Positions 22,453 to 36,100 of a stretch of DNA of 64,000 nt are shown one piece after another. This DNA comes from Pseudofabraea citricarpa (taxonomy: Eukaryota > Ascomycota > Leotiomycetes > Helotiales > Dermateaceae). Below the pieces are notes generated by a model. It searched no databases, was not told the DNA's origin, and was given only the letters and a program-made list of their open reading frames with translations. Where the stretch lies: NCBI GenBank assembly GCA_029641185.1, contig JAPWGK010000001.1, forward strand, positions 3,174,501 through 3,238,500, read 5' to 3'. Both the position numbers and the translations under genes were made by a program. How positions within the stretch are numbered: position 1 is the stretch's first letter; every line of letters starts with the position of its first letter.

Positions 22453-23595
22453 TTATTTACTCCAATGTTTTTCTATCTCCTCAACAACCTTTAATGCCTG
22501 TGTGATTGGAAATTCGTGCCCTCCTTCAACAATCTTCCACTCCACCTTCTCAGACCCAATTGCAGATTTGGAGTCAGCCTCGAGTTCTGCTGGCACAATG
22601 ACTGAATCTGTAGATCCTGCTATGATCAAGATTTTATCCTTTCTGGAACCCAGTGTCTTCCATACCCCTTGCTTCTCGGTGATCGAAGCGTGCTTAATCG
22701 AACTAATAAAAGCCCCTACAAAGCCCTTGTGGTTTTCTAGTTGCCATTGTACAGCTGCACCAACAGTTGCACCTGGTCTGGTCTTGGAAAGAGGAGCACT
22801 CTCAAAGTTGACATCACGAGCTCCTCTGATCTCTTCGCTCACCGCATTCTCAACCTGGGCTGTCTTTTGGATGGCGCTGTGGACAGGACCTCGCAGCCTC
22901 CGTCGCACAATCATCTGCAGTAAGCTCGCTGGTACCCAGCCTGAGTACATCAGCTTACTTTGCCACCCAAAATGATGAGGTCTGATCAATCCCGCGGGAG
23001 CAAGAAGCACAAGACTTGTCACCATGTCAGGGAAATGACTTGCAAAATCAGCGGAGATGCCACCACCCAGAGAGTATCCGACGAGAGCGAATCCATTTCC
23101 CGAACCCGTCCAGCTCAGCGGAGAGGAAGTGATGGCAAGAAGCAGCTCGGTAGTGTAGAGGCGAGAATCTAAAGGGAGGTCGACCCCATCGCTGTATCCA
23201 CGTCCCCAGAGGTCGAGCAGCATGACCCGGCATCCCTTTTCAACGAGCTGGTTCGCAATGCCTCCTAATGAGAGGCACGGTGTAGATATCCCATGAACCA
23301 AAAGCACCTTTCTCCCATCCTCTGGTCCCCACTCATAGACCCGAACTGTCCCATACGGACTAGAAACATCGCGCGCGCCAGGAAAGAGATCAGGAGGATA
23401 TGCCAACTGGTCTTGCTCGGCCTGTGATAGCGATGGCAGTAGTGTAGTTCTTGGGCTGGGAACAGTCTTGGGCCATGGCTCAGGGCGCTTACGTGCGAGG
23501 AAGATAAGGGCCAACGTGACAGCGGACGAGCCCGCAAGCAGACCGCTGTACCGACTGGGCATATCACCAAAGACACGAAACAAAGGCGAAGACAT
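22453..23595 (-). CDS. alpha/beta hydrolase with N-terminal membrane anchor
   Basis: Intronless, 380 residues. Residues about 17-34 form one hydrophobic segment, a likely signal anchor. The alpha/beta hydrolase fold follows: oxyanion motif VLLVHG (residues 97-102), LLDLWGRGYSDG, nucleophile elbow GYSLGG with S175, acid D330 (AGSTDSVIVP) and histidine H360 (EGGHEFP). The triad is complete. The family includes esterases, lipases and peptidases, and nothing here identifies the substrate. The gene is divergent from the ABC transporter at 24251, with 655 bases between the two starts, so shared regulation is possible. A (CCTGAA)5 tandem repeat sits just upstream of the start codon. Confidence 0.87.
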   Translation of the reverse strand: MSSPLFRVFGDMPSRYSGLLAGSSAVTLALIFLARKRPEPWPKTVPSPRTTLLPSLSQAEQDQLAYPPDLFPGARDVSSPYGTVRVYEWGPEDGRKVLLVHGISTPCLSLGGIANQLVEKGCRVMLLDLWGRGYSDGVDLPLDSRLYTTELLLAITSSPLSWTGSGNGFALVGYSLGGGISADFASHFPDMVTSLVLLAPAGLIRPHHFGWQSKLMYSGWVPASLLQMIVRRRLRGPVHSAIQKTAQVENAVSEEIRGARDVNFESAPLSKTRPGATVGAAVQWQLENHKGFVGAFISSIKHASITEKQGVWKTLGSRKDKILIIAGSTDSVIVPAELEADSKSAIGSEKVEWKIVEGGHEFPITQALKVVEEIEKHWSK

Positions 23596-24250
23596 CTCGT
23601 CCTACCTGAACCTGAACCTGAACCTGAACCTGAAGTCAAACAAAGTTTTGCCTCATCAAACGAGATACGACTTCTCGTCATGTCATGTGATACAGATAGG
23701 CATCCCCGGATCTCGTGCCTAAATCCCCGGACAGATCAAGGCGTCTGTGCTCAACTGGTGCATCATGCTCAGCTGCTGCCCAGAGCTAATCAGTCAGACG
23801 GCGGCACGTAATGCTGCATTGGGGTTTCTACTGAAGGCCATCGTACTTCGTAATCGTATGACTGTTATGCGGTACAGCCAATGAGCGAACATGACTCTTG
23901 CACAAGTGGCCAGCTTTCACGTACTCTACAGGAGGTATTCCCTCCCGACTTCAACTCGGCGCAGCCTTCATCCCGTCTTACCGGTCGGGAGCCGAGCACT
24001 GGCTGAAGTAATTCGGTGGGTTTGATTTCCTTACAATCCTACACATTGCATTTCATAAGGTTTGTCTCCAGAGACTCGACGTTCCTCTTTTGCTCTTATA
24101 AGCACCCACACCGCCACGCCTCACAGCATGCCTTGATTTCTTGTCTGGGAAGCAAGCACATGTTCGCTGCCTTCATACATCCATCCCTTCGCTCCTGGTA
24201 GACAGGACAAGTCATCAAGAACTTGGTGGCAACCGAGAACTTCAATCATC
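23596..24250. promoter_or_regulatory. divergent promoter region, hydrolase / ABC transporter
   Basis: The 655 bases between two divergently transcribed start codons must contain both promoters. It holds a perfect (CCTGAA)5 array at 23605-23634, ten bases upstream of the hydrolase start. I see no other clear binding-site pair. Confidence 0.55.
23605..23634. repeat. (CCTGAA)5 tandem repeat
   Basis: Five perfect head-to-tail copies of a hexamer lie in the 5' untranslated region of the alpha/beta hydrolase gene. It is a simple repeat that may vary in length between strains. Confidence 0.85.
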
Positions 24251-27200
24251 ATGTCCGAAGAAGAAAAAGTACACGTCAAAGGCCCAGCCGTTTCCGCCTC
24301 TGGCAATGGCGACATCACGCCAACTGCCACCGCAAGAGAAAGCACAGAAGGGGAGGATCAATATGCGAGCAAATCAGAGAAAAAGACACAATTTACAGAT
24401 TACCTGGTAAGGCAGGTCCGGTCTCATCTGTTGAGTGACGCTAATGGCTGCAGAGAATCTTTGCTTTGAGCAGCACAATAGACAAGTTCCTCGTAGCAGC
24501 AGCAATGATTGCTGCAATTGGCACTGGTGTGGTATGGTCCCCTGTCTTGTCTCATAGCCTCATTACTCCCACTAATATACATTAGACACTTCCTCTGATG
24601 AATATCATATTTGGTAAGTGACCTATTTCCTTTTGAACATCGCCGACTTTATTATAGAGGTCGTCGGTGAACGCATAATCTTCTGTGAGAATGGTACACG
24701 AATGGTAGCATTTTCCCTTCCAACTTAAAATGTTTTGACTTGCTCTGTTTGTTTGGCAACCAATTTAGGCTGTTAAAGGATATGCCTGAAATCGGCTTCA
24801 CTTGTTAACACGCAGCCTGCTTACACGAGGACAGGGAGACTTGTTGGAGATTTCTCCTCTTTCGATCCATCGCAAGGGCTCTCCGGATCTGGTTTCCGAA
24901 GTAATGTCAACAAGAACTCGTAAGTCTTGCGTCTTTGCTTTTACTTGATTGCTGGTGACACCGTGGGCTGCAGATTGTACATTGTTTACCTGTTCATTGC
25001 CCGGTTCTGCCTCGGCTATGTATCAGTATTTGCCTTGCGAATGGTTGGGATCCGATTGTCTGCCACAATTCGATTATTGTACCTCAAGGCGCTCTTCAAG
25101 CAACCAATCAGCGTTCTGGACTCCCTTCCGCCTGGTGAGTATAATTTTTTTCTTAAGCTGATGCTGGCATTAACTAGAGTGTAGGTCAAACGGCTACGAC
25201 TATTACAGCTACCGCCAATACTCTCCAGATTGGCATATCGGAGAAATTGGGGACATTTGTTCAGTTCACAACTCTGATAATAACAGCTATAATTGTTGCT
25301 TTCATTTATAGCTGGGCGCTGACTTTGGTCACTAGCTCGGTTCTCCTCTTTATTTGCCTTGTATATGGTGTTATCGTTCCAATTATGATGAAGATGCAGA
25401 AACAGGTCGACCATGCGGATGAAAAAGCCTCATCAATAGCCAGTGAGGTTTTTGGGGCAGTTCGAATGATCGTTGCTTGCGGTGCAGAGCGCCGGATGGC
25501 CAAGAGGTACTCCGGATGGGTTGAAGAATCGAGACGGAGGGGTATCAGGATGAGTCCGGTCCTGGGAGCTCAGCTTGCCCCTGTCTTCTTTGCAACCTAC
25601 GCCACGTTCGCTCTCACATTCTGGTTCGGCGTCAAACTCTATAGAAGGGGTGACATAGACAGTGTAGGAACAGTGGTCATTGTGTAAGTATTATACCAAC
25701 GCTGAGCATAGCCTTCGAGGAGCTTGCTGAGCTTGATTTACCTAACATCATATCTGATTACTGACTAAATACGACCAGTGTCATGAGTGTTATGATGGTG
25801 GTTTTATCCATTGGCAATGTTGCCGCTCCAATCATAGCTATCACGAAAGCTGCTACTGCGGCAACCGACTTTTTTGCCATAATCGATGCACCAGTACCTT
25901 CTTCGGAAGGTCTCAAAGAACCAGAGGTTTCAGCCAAGGACGATATTACTTTGGATTCGGTGACTTTTGCATATCCTAGCCGGCCACATATTAAGATTCT
26001 GGATAATCTCGACATGAAGTTTGAAGCTGGAAAGCTGACTGCCATTGTTGGGGCCTCGGGGTCTGGTAAGAGCACCATTACGGGTCTGATAGAAAGATGG
26101 TATACGCTTCATGCTCAGCAAGCGCTTCCAACTCCCTCGGGAGCGAAGAACTCGAAGGAAGAACAGCCCCCTGAAGAAGAACCAAAGCCACCAGTCGAAT
26201 TAGGCGGGTCTATTAAGATCGGCCCGCATAATCTTGAAGATCTCAACTTGAAATGGTGGAGATCCTCAATTGGATTGGTGCAGCAAGAACCATTCATTTT
26301 TAACGATACGGTAAGGTCTGAGAATATTTTTTCTCATCCAGACGCTAATATTTTCAGATCTTCAAGAATGTTGAGTATGGCCTTATTGGCTCAAGGTGGG
26401 AAAACGCAGAACCAGAAGAGAAGAAGGCATTAGTGGAATCAGCATGTAAAGAGGCGTTTGCTGATGAGTATATCCAAAGACTACCACTAGTAAGTAAGCG
26501 ATTTGTTTTAGAAAACTTCACATTCTAATCATCCCCAGGGATACGAAACCCAAGTTGGAGATTCTGGAATCAAGCTCTCTGGTGGGCAGCGTCAACGCTT
26601 GGCGATTGCACGAGCTATTATCAAACAGCCCTCTATTTTGATTCTAGATGAAGCCACAAGCTCTATCGATGTTCGAGGAGAGCAACTTGTGCAAGCTGCT
26701 CTTGATAGAGCCTCCCACGGAAGGACAACAATTACAATTGCACATCGACTATCCACGATCAAAAAGGCAGACAAAATTATAGTCCTTCGCAAAGGCCAAG
26801 TCATAGAGCAAGGAACCCATGAGGGCCTATTGCAGGACGAAGATGGTGCTTATTGGGCATTGGTGAATGCTCAAAAACTTTCAATGGGCGAATCATATGA
26901 AGAGGCATCTGATTTGGTCGAGGAACTTGCAAAGCCACTAACCCGAGAAGCGAGCGCTCCAGGAGAACGCGATTCTGTGGCAAGCGAAGAGAAGGGCTAC
27001 AAGCCGAGGGGTATCTTTAAAAGCTTCGGTCTCCTCTTATATGAACAAAAATCTCGCATACCGTGGTACTTTGTGATGATCGCTGGTTCCATGGGCGCTG
27101 CCTCTGGGTTTCCGATACAGGCTTTCCTTTTCGCCAACATCGTCACAGTATTCAATTATACTGGCCAAAGACTTATGGACGCAACGAGTCACTGGGCCCT

Positions 27201-28862
27201 GATGTTCTTCATTTTAGCTTTAGGCGTTGGGGTGAGTTACTATGTGGTCGGATTCAGCGCAAACACTATATCTATTGTAAGTTGACATGCATAGACCATG
27301 CTACTATTACTAACTCTCATAGCACATTGCGTGCACCTATCGGCAACAATATTTCGAATCAATTCTTGCGAAGCAAATTCCATTCTATGATGCCGAAGAA
27401 AACTCGAGTGGGACACTGACGGGCCGAGTTTCTAATGACCCGACACAGCTTCAACAACTCTTGGGTATCAACATCGCATTTGTATACATTGCACTGTTCA
27501 ATATCACGGGTTGTATAATTCTGGCGTTTTCTTTTGGGTGGAAGCTGAGTCTATTGACCGTTTCCGTCTCGATGCCGGTAATCCTAGCAGCAGGCTATTA
27601 TCGACTCAGCTACGAGCTTCACTTCGAACGGTTGAATCAAGCAGTCTTTGCTGAAAGCTCAAAGTTTGCTTCTGAGGCTATAGGTGCTTTTAGAACTGTA
27701 ACCGCGTTGACACTTGAAGACATGATTTGCCATAGATATGAAATTCTTTTGAAGAATCATGTCGATCAAGCATTTCGCAAAGGGAGGCTATCCAGTATAA
27801 TCTTCTCTGCTAGTGACAGTCTTCCCTTGTTGTGTATGGCATTGACCTTTTGGTAAGTTATCTAAATACTGTCCCGAGACACATAACCTAACTAAAAGCA
27901 GGTACGGAGGACGTCTACTTGCCAGTGGGGAATATGGCCCTATTGCTTTTTTCGTGGTCTATATTGCTATAATCCAAGGAAGCGAAGGTGCCGGGAACTG
28001 GCTCAGCTTCGGTCCAAATATAGCACAAGCAACGGCAGCTGCAAACCGCATATTGAGCTTCCGGGTAAGAGACAAGACGAACGAAATAGATGCCTCCGCG
28101 CACTTGCACGATACAGAAGGTGGTGTTCGAATCGAACTCAGAGACTTGTGGTTCAAATATCCAACGCGTGATGTCCCCATTTTTACCGGGCTGAACCTCA
28201 CCATTGAAAAGGGGAAATTTGCAGCGTTGGTCGGACCGTCGGGTTGTGGAAAAACTAGTATTGTAAGTCTTCTCGAACGGTTTTACGAGCCGCAGAAAGG
28301 CAAAATTCTATTCAACAACACCAATATATCCGATCTGGATATACGCGAGTATAGAAGCTCGATCTCTCTAGTTGCGCAAGAGCCGACCTTGTTCCAAGGC
28401 ACGATCAAAGAGAATGTTCTTTTAGGCGTCGAGGAAGATACGAAGTCAGAAAAGGATTTGCACCAAGCATGTCGCGACGCTGAAATCCACGATTTTATCA
28501 TGTCTCTCCCTGAAGGCTACAATACAGATGTTGGATCTAAGGGAATTGCCTTGAGTGGTGGCCAAAAACAACGTATCGCCATCGCTCGCGCTCTCATCCG
28601 AGACCCGTCAATCATGCTCCTTGATGAAGCGACGTCAAGTCTTGATTCCGAGAGTGAAAAACTCGTCCAGGCTGCTTTTGAGAGGGCAGGCCATGGGAGA
28701 ACAATGGTTGTCGTGGCGCACAGATTAGCTACAGTGCAGAACGCAGATGTGATCTTTGTTCTAGGCGAGGGAAAGGTTCTTGAGAAGGGAGATCATAATT
28801 CCCTGTTGAAGAAAAAGGGCGTGTATTACCAGATGTGCCAGTCGCAAGCTCTCGATCGGTGA
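24251..28862 (+). CDS. full-size ABCB multidrug transporter
   Basis: Eleven exons give 1299 residues: 24251-24406, 24454-24531, 24586-24613, 24835-24919, 24974-25134, 25185-25683, 25779-26310, 26358-26489, 26539-27276, 27323-27852, 27902-28862. The layout is TMD-NBD-TMD-NBD, as in P-glycoprotein-like ABCB exporters. NBD1 has Walker [10 protein letters not shown], signature LSGGQRQR and Walker [14 protein letters not shown]2 has [17 protein letters not shown] and [10 protein letters not shown]. Both glutamates after Walker B are present, so both ATP sites look competent. NBD1 carries a Pro/Glu-rich insertion of about 30 residues between Walker A and the Q-loop. The family expels drugs, mycotoxins or lipophilic peptides through the plasma membrane; the substrate is unknown. 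Exon 3 is only 28 bases, and intron 3 (about 220 bases) is the longest and least certain. Confidence 0.93.
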
Positions 28863-30188
28863 TCGATGGTAGCTTCCCATCTCTACTCTTCGTTGTTCAT
28901 AATCTTCACTTCACTTACGTCAATTAAACTCCGCTTGTAGAATATTAAATATGTGCTCGCTTGACTATTGGACGTGATTATATTAGGGGCGACCTTCTTA
29001 GCGCGTATATATGCTAAGAAGCAAAACAAGAGGCGTGTGTATATTCATTTACTCCAGTTCGCAATGATATAAAGAACCCTCGGATAAAAAATAAACAAGT
29101 GTCAGAATAAATGGTGAAGGGAGAAAAAGAGATGAGAACACTCTTCTTCGAAGGGCTTGGTATAGACAACAGTGACGAATCACAATATAAGTCCTCAAGA
29201 GGATGGTAGCCAAGCCTGATAGTTGTTGTGGGTAGTCGTAGGAGAAGAGTATTCTATCACTACATTAGAGGCGCATGCTTGAGTGGATTTGTTGAAGTAC
29301 TTTTTGCTAACGAAGAACAAGAGGTTTCTTTGCACGTGCTTTGTGCTCGCTAGACTAATCTTCATATATTACCGCGCCACCACTCTTCTCGAATTTCAAT
29401 CCTAGCTTTGCCAGATGCATAAAATTATATAGTTATATAACCTTATTACGTGTGAATTCCTGCTCTTCTTTTCTGCCTCTCAGACCAAAAAACCGACAGT
29501 TTAAAAGTAATATAAACAAATAACACTCTAGCTTCGTGCACAATAAACGCTGTACTCAAAACAAGTCTTGCATCATACGAGGTCCCCACAACATCTAAAC
29601 GCCCAACCTTGAAACCAGAGAGCAAAACAGGGAAAGAAAATACGGTATAGCCTTAGCTACCCCTGCGACGATCGACCTCGAGCTCTCAAAACATCAAACC
29701 ACCGAGCGGCTGTGTCATGTGATTGGTGCGTTGGCTGCACAGGAGCTGACGGCCAATTGACAATTGTCGTCTGACAAGATCCCTGCAGACATTTCCATCT
29801 CCATCGCACTGAGGTGTCGAGGGCGTGCCGTGCGTTGTGAATTTCTCTGAGTCGAATTTTTATCATACACCGACTTTCACAATCTGATTTGCATCATCTT
29901 TAGAAGTTTCTTCTTGTTTTTCTTCTTCAACAGAGACAGAGTTTGTTCCATATCACCTCACATCACATCTTTTGCTTGCTGACCTGTGGCGTCCGGCCAA
30001 GCAACCTGACCTAAAATTCTCGGCCCCGCTTCAAAAAGTCCCCCCAGCCTCATCATCTTCTTTTGGGTCCCTAGTCAACAAAGCTCAGCTTCAGCTCGTT
30101 CCGAAGCGCCTCAACTTTCGACTCCCTCCAAACGGTCATCAACAACAAACAGATGCGACCACAACCCAAGTCCTACGAGCCACGATAA
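28863..30188. other. intergenic region before the giant ORF
   Basis: The first part is the 3' untranslated region of the ABC transporter and includes a 9-bp-stem hairpin (28994-29021). The last 300 bases, from the pyrimidine-rich stretch at about 29890, look like the promoter and leader of the giant ORF. No coding signal is seen. Confidence 0.5.
28994..29021. repeat. short perfect inverted repeat (hairpin)
   Basis: CTTCTTAGC and GCTAAGAAG form a perfect 9-bp stem around a 10-base loop, about 130 bases after the ABC transporter stop codon. It could be an RNA structure in the 3' untranslated region, or chance. Confidence 0.4.
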
Positions 30189-33100
30189 ATGGCAGACAGG
30201 CGTCGCAGGAGCCCCGAAGGCTCCAGCAGGAGAAGAAATGACCCTGCCCGATCGGAATATGATCACCAGCAAAGAATGCGCTCGTCTCGTTACGATACCG
30301 CCTCCCTCTCGTCGTCCTCCTCCTCTTCCTACATCGACATCTCGCGCACATTCCCGCGCAACCGATTCGGCGGCGCGCTAAAGACATTCTTCACGGCCCC
30401 CTCTGAACGCCGTCGTGCTCGCCGGAAAAGAAGTGCCCGTCTACTGGCTCTGAGCAATTCGTCCTCATCCTCGGTAAACAGTGATCTAGCATATGGTACA
30501 GGTTTCTTGCGAAAACCAAAACACCACAAAGTTCGCTCAAGATCCGGCAAAGAAAGGGAGAGGGAGAGAGACAGGGAGAGTGCCAGAGGGAGTGACAGGG
30601 AGAGAGAACGATTGGGCATAACACGTCGTGTCACAACCGATGCAGAAATTCTGGCGGTTGGTGCTGGACTGAGAGAAATTGCCAAAAAACAAAATCAATT
30701 GGACCTGCGGGCAGCACGCGATGGGAAGAGACCAGAAGGTTACTCGGTCCGAGAATCCCACCAGCGGAGTGAGTATGGCGCGAGTCGAGGTTTGGCACCT
30801 TCAAAGGTTAGTTATGGCTCAGATACATTTGATGAAGATGGATGGGAGTCAGCTTCAGATGAGGAGTCAGACTACTCGGTAGATTCAAAATTGGCATATG
30901 GATCCGTCGTTGCGGGTAGTACGTGGGGTGCTGCACCAGACCGGCCAAAACCACAAAGAAGCACCAGCGGCGCTGTAGACCCACGTTTATTTGGCCCTCA
31001 TAACTCTCTACGCGGGATTGTTACGGAACCTGTTGGGTACGACCAAGTAGAATGGGATCAGCATAGTGATTTTGGACAGTCCTCGACATTTGCGAGACCA
31101 CAGCGGCCAGAGAGTGTCGCAAGCACTTCACTAGGTTCGCTTCAGCATGTGTATCCAATTCCTACCAGTGATCCTGATAGGTTTGAAGCAGCTCGTGGTT
31201 CTGTTGTCTCTGCAAATCCAGTGCCATATATCTCTTCCAGGCCGGACCCCATTCCCATCCAGCAGCCGCAACCTATAACACCAGTCTCGCAGAGTGTTTA
31301 TGAGCCGGGATATGCTACACGGTCAGATTCTGGGATCCTAAAGAAGACTAATTCGTCCTCAGGACGTGGCAAATCCCTTGCCGAAGCAGCCCTCGCTGGT
31401 GTTGCGGGAGCAGCTATCGGTGCAGCCTTCGCTTCTGACCACAAGAGTGATGTGTCTAAGCGTCGAGACGAGGAAGATACAGTCTTGAGCAGACGAGAGA
31501 GTAGCAAGAGTGAGACCAAGGAAGACCGACACCGCGAGAAACGTGATAGCCCTGAGCGCGAACGTCGGGAGAAGCGCCGAGAAAAAGAAAAGGATAGAGA
31601 CGACGACTCACGCAGGGAAAAGAAACGTGAGAAACGCCGTGAGGAGCCACGTGAGGAGACCAAAGAGGAAAGACGGGAGCGGAGGAGAGAAGAACGACGA
31701 AGTGAACGTGGTGGTGATGATCGATACGACGATCGACGGTCCAAGAGTGACGCCGGAACCTCTGTAGTCTCCACTCGTACCGTTGACCCTTTCCAATATC
31801 AAGTCGCCGATGATGCATTCCCAACCCCTACCTTCGATAAAACCGCCGAATCTTCAAAGCATCGCAGAATCGAGTCCGTACCTACAGTTGTGACTGTTGA
31901 ACGTGAACCAGATTTTACTCGGAAGCGAAGTTCCTCAATCAAAGAGCGCCCATCGGCATCTCGATCAGAATCTGGTAGAGACTACGACAGGGAGGGAAGA
32001 GATCAGAGATATACTCAAAGTGATGTACACGATGGGCGGAAGACTTTCCAAGATGCTGAGCAGATTTATAAAGAAACATCGCACTCGACTGCTCCTATTG
32101 CCATGGGTGTTTTCGGTGCTGCTGTTGCAGCCGTCGCTAACGAGGGCTTCCGCGAGTCAAGATCCGAAAGACGTAGAGGTGAACGTCGCGGTGATTACGA
32201 TGAAACTAAGCCTAGGGAGCAAGAGTACACAAGCGAGCCAAAAAGGGATCCTGTACTGGAAGAAGCTGATCGTACTTATCGTGAGATTGTGATGGCTCGA
32301 AAAATTGCCTCTAGCGTTATCCGTTCTCGTAGCTCTTCTCCCGAACGTTCGGTAGTCCACAAGTACGATAGATATGACGATCACGAGGAAGAGCCTGTGA
32401 AGATAGTCACTCCTCCAGAGATGGAAAACTACAAGAAGAAGGGGCCCTATGACGCTCCCAACGCTGATTTCAAGTTGGACCATATCTTGACCCCAAAGGA
32501 TCTGGAGAGTTTCTCAAGTCCAATTCGAGCCAGTACTGACCCTTCATACTTCGATCGGGATTCTCGTGCGCCCAAAGAACGACCCCTATTGAACCTGGTT
32601 CAACCAACTCCAATTCCATCACCTTTACCTGAGCGAAAGTTCGAATACAGTGAAAAACCACGGTCTTCAAATTCCAAACAAGAGAAACAGGTCTCCTCGT
32701 CTGAGGTCGGCCAATCTACTCAACCTAAGGCGGATAAATACGTGAGCCGTTCTGAGGTTGGACAATCGTCTAAATATGAAGGTCGTGGCCGTCCATTCAC
32801 ATCGGAGCCCGACGTCATCATTGGACCCAGAGGTACAATCATTCCATCTCCAACCGCATCAACAGTTTCTAAAGGCGTTACTTGGGGAGAAAATGAGACC
32901 AAGCACTACGAAGTTGAAAGTCCATCTACCAGTCCTGTCCGAAGCCGCGATCGTTCTGATGAGACTAGATCAGCCACAAGTGACAGTAAGAGCAAGGGTT
33001 GGGCTGCAATTACAGCAGGTATTGTGGGGGCTGGCGCTGGAGCAGCCATCGCCAGCAGCAGTGACACGGGTTCCAAATCCAAGTCCAAAGAGAATGGCGA

Positions 33101-36100
33101 AGACCTGGTTGGCCCCTATGAATACCGCGGTATTATTGTTGAACCCGAAAGCCCCCCCAGAAGCTCGGAACGTCGTAGTCCACCTGCCACAGGCCCAAAA
33201 CCTGTCAGTCCACAAAGGGCACATGTTCCAGGATCATTTGAGGATGATATCGACTTCACTGCCACATTGGCAGCTGGACTCCAGGATTCTGGATTCGATC
33301 CAAATATCGTCATTGATGATCCTACCTATCACAGGCGAACCTCTCCACCTGGCTCGAATGTAGGTGGTGTCTATCGAGCGCCATTCGCCGAGACGGTTTC
33401 CGATCTAACCACTTACAAAACCGATTCCCCAGGACGCGAAGGTGCTCCTGTTCAGGGATTTATCATGGGCGAGATTCCGGACACACGTAGGGATGAGCAA
33501 GCTGCCACAACCGAATTCGATGAAGATTTCTCAAAGCTCAGCAAGAAAGACCAGAAGAAACGCGAGAAGGCAGCGAAGAGGCAAAGCATTGAAGCAACTC
33601 CAGTTGAGGAAGTGCGTTTGATAGAGGCTGCACCCGAACCAGAAGATTTCTTTGATGCCCCTAAACTGAGCAAGAAGGACCAAAAGAAGCGAGATAAGGC
33701 TTTGCAACGGCAGAACAGCTTACCAGACGAGACACCCCCAGTCGCTGATGAAGAATACTCAGCTGCAAAATCGGTCGTTGAAGAGCCAGAATCCTATTTT
33801 GAAGCACCGAAGAAATCAAAGAAGAAGTCCAAGAAGGGCTCTTCTACTTACGATGAAGAAACACCATTGGCTGATGAATACTCGGCTGAAAAGTCCAACG
33901 TTGATGATTATCCAGTCACAAAATCGATTGTCGAAGAGCCAGAATCCTATTTCGAAACGCCAAAGAAATCAAAGAAAAAGTCCAAGAAGGGCACCTCTGG
34001 CTTCGAGGAAGAGACGCCAGTGGAAGAGTACACAGCTTCAAAATCAGTCGTCGAAGAGCCAGATTCCTACTTTGAAACAACGCCAAAGAAATCAAAGAAG
34101 AAGTCCAAGAAGGGTTCCTCCGGCTACGATGACGAGACTCCAGATCAATGGCAGGATGCACAGACCACAGTTTCTGTTCCGGTAGACGCATACAATGACA
34201 TTCAAAATGGTGATTCTTACGCAACTCCGCCTGCAGTAGACGAATGGGACACGCCCAAGAAGTCAAAGAAGAAATCAAAACGTGACAGTGACCGCTATGA
34301 TTCACCTTCACAGTCTGTTGCAGCCTCTGAAGTTGGCTCCGAGTCAGGGAGATCTTCAAGCAAAAAGAGTAAGGACAAATCTCGCAAGGGCGAGTATTAC
34401 GATGCCGAGGTGGATCCTAGTGAAGTCCCTCTGCCCATGATCACCCCCTCAGAAGCTAGTCGGGACGACTATGACGACTCTAGGAGATCAAGAAGATCGA
34501 CCAGAGATAGTGGCATATTTGACAGTGCGGACCGAGGCGATTCACGATCTGTGGTCTCAATGGGTGCTTCTAGATACGAAGATGAGCCTCGTAAACACAA
34601 AAAGAAGCATCGAAGCGGCAGGGATGATGATGACACAAAGTCAGTTGCATCTGCTCCAGCAGGCGATGACTGGGAAGATTCCAAAAAGACCAAAAAGAAG
34701 GACAAGAGAAGCAGTGGCAGTTTCTTCGGTCTCTTTGGATCGAAATCAGAACCCGAACCGAAAGAACCCCCCAAGGAGGAGTTTGATGAGCCGAAGAAAA
34801 AGAAAAAGTCCAAGAGAAGCTCGACAGTATCACTCGACGACTATAATGGAAATGGCAGCAGCACTGGGAAATCAAATGGTAACGGCTATCATGATGACTT
34901 TGCAGACGAAATCAGAAGTGATGATGAAAAGAGGAAGAAGGATTCTTTTTTAGATAATGCCGGCACCCTTGGCGCGGGTGTCGGCATTGCGGGTGTTGCA
35001 GTTGCGATGGCGGCTCAGCATCAGCAATCAAAAGCCGGTAATACTAATCGCGAAGCAACAGAAGAGCGGCTATCCCGCAGCTCTGATCTACTACTCCGCC
35101 AAACTTCACAGGATGGCGGATCTTATGAAGTGGTAGATCCTGAAATAAGTGAACGGCACTTTCGGCCCTCAATAGATCCTCAATATGGTGATCTGCTTCC
35201 ACTTCCTCCAAGTGGCCCACCATCTCCAGATGTCGACCCTATCGATGATCTACCCAGTTTGCCAGAAAGTCGACCAGCAACTCCGGAGACAGAAAGACGC
35301 TCTACGAGAGACAAAAGTTCCACCCGTCGAAGCATGCTGGACACTCCGATGAAGTCGCCAAGTCATAGTGCAGTGCCATTGAAGTTCATAATGGGCAACA
35401 GGCCCCCTTCTTCACCAGTCGCAACTAGGTCGAATCCTTTTTTTAGCTCTCCCGTTGCCCAAAGTAACGAGACTTTGTCATCACCAAGAACTCGACCTCG
35501 ACCAACATCATGGGACAGTACCAAGGAGTACAAGCCTCTATATCTTGTGGAAAGCAATCGCCGCTCTTCCTTCGTTGAAGAACCTGAGGCAGCAGATTTG
35601 CTCCCTGCACTACCGCCAAGCAGGACAACATCTCGGAGCTCTTCTCAAATAGAAGATACTGAAGGTCAAGTTGACAATGCCGCCACAAACTTTGCCAAGA
35701 TGCCACTTTCAATTGATACTGGAATAGCACAACAACCATCAGTAGACTTCCTTAATTCTGAACAATCCACTCCGAAGGCTGATGTCTTCGAGAAAAGCAT
35801 TGATTCTAAGCCTGAGCTGGCTGAATCTAAGGCAGGCGATAAGCATGGAGATATTCTTGCTGGTGCAATTGGCGGAGCTGCCTTAGCATCAACCATTGGG
35901 TATCTCACTTCAAGTCATACTTCAGATCCAGCCGAGTCTTCGATGGGTGAAGAGTTGCCATCGCATGCAACTAAATCACTAGAGCAACCTTCTTCAGTCG
36001 ATCCAATGACCAAGGACAGAAGTTCTTATTTGCTTCAATCATCGCCGCCTTCAAAGGGGATTGAAGACGATGTATTCCATGATACACAAGAAACACCTAC

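Noticed and set aside
24614..24834. A possible extra exon containing GTCGTCGGTGAACG in the third intron of the ABC transporter
   Set aside because: Joining exon 3 directly to 24835 gives the expected [12 protein letters not shown] in phase; including the other segment breaks the frame.
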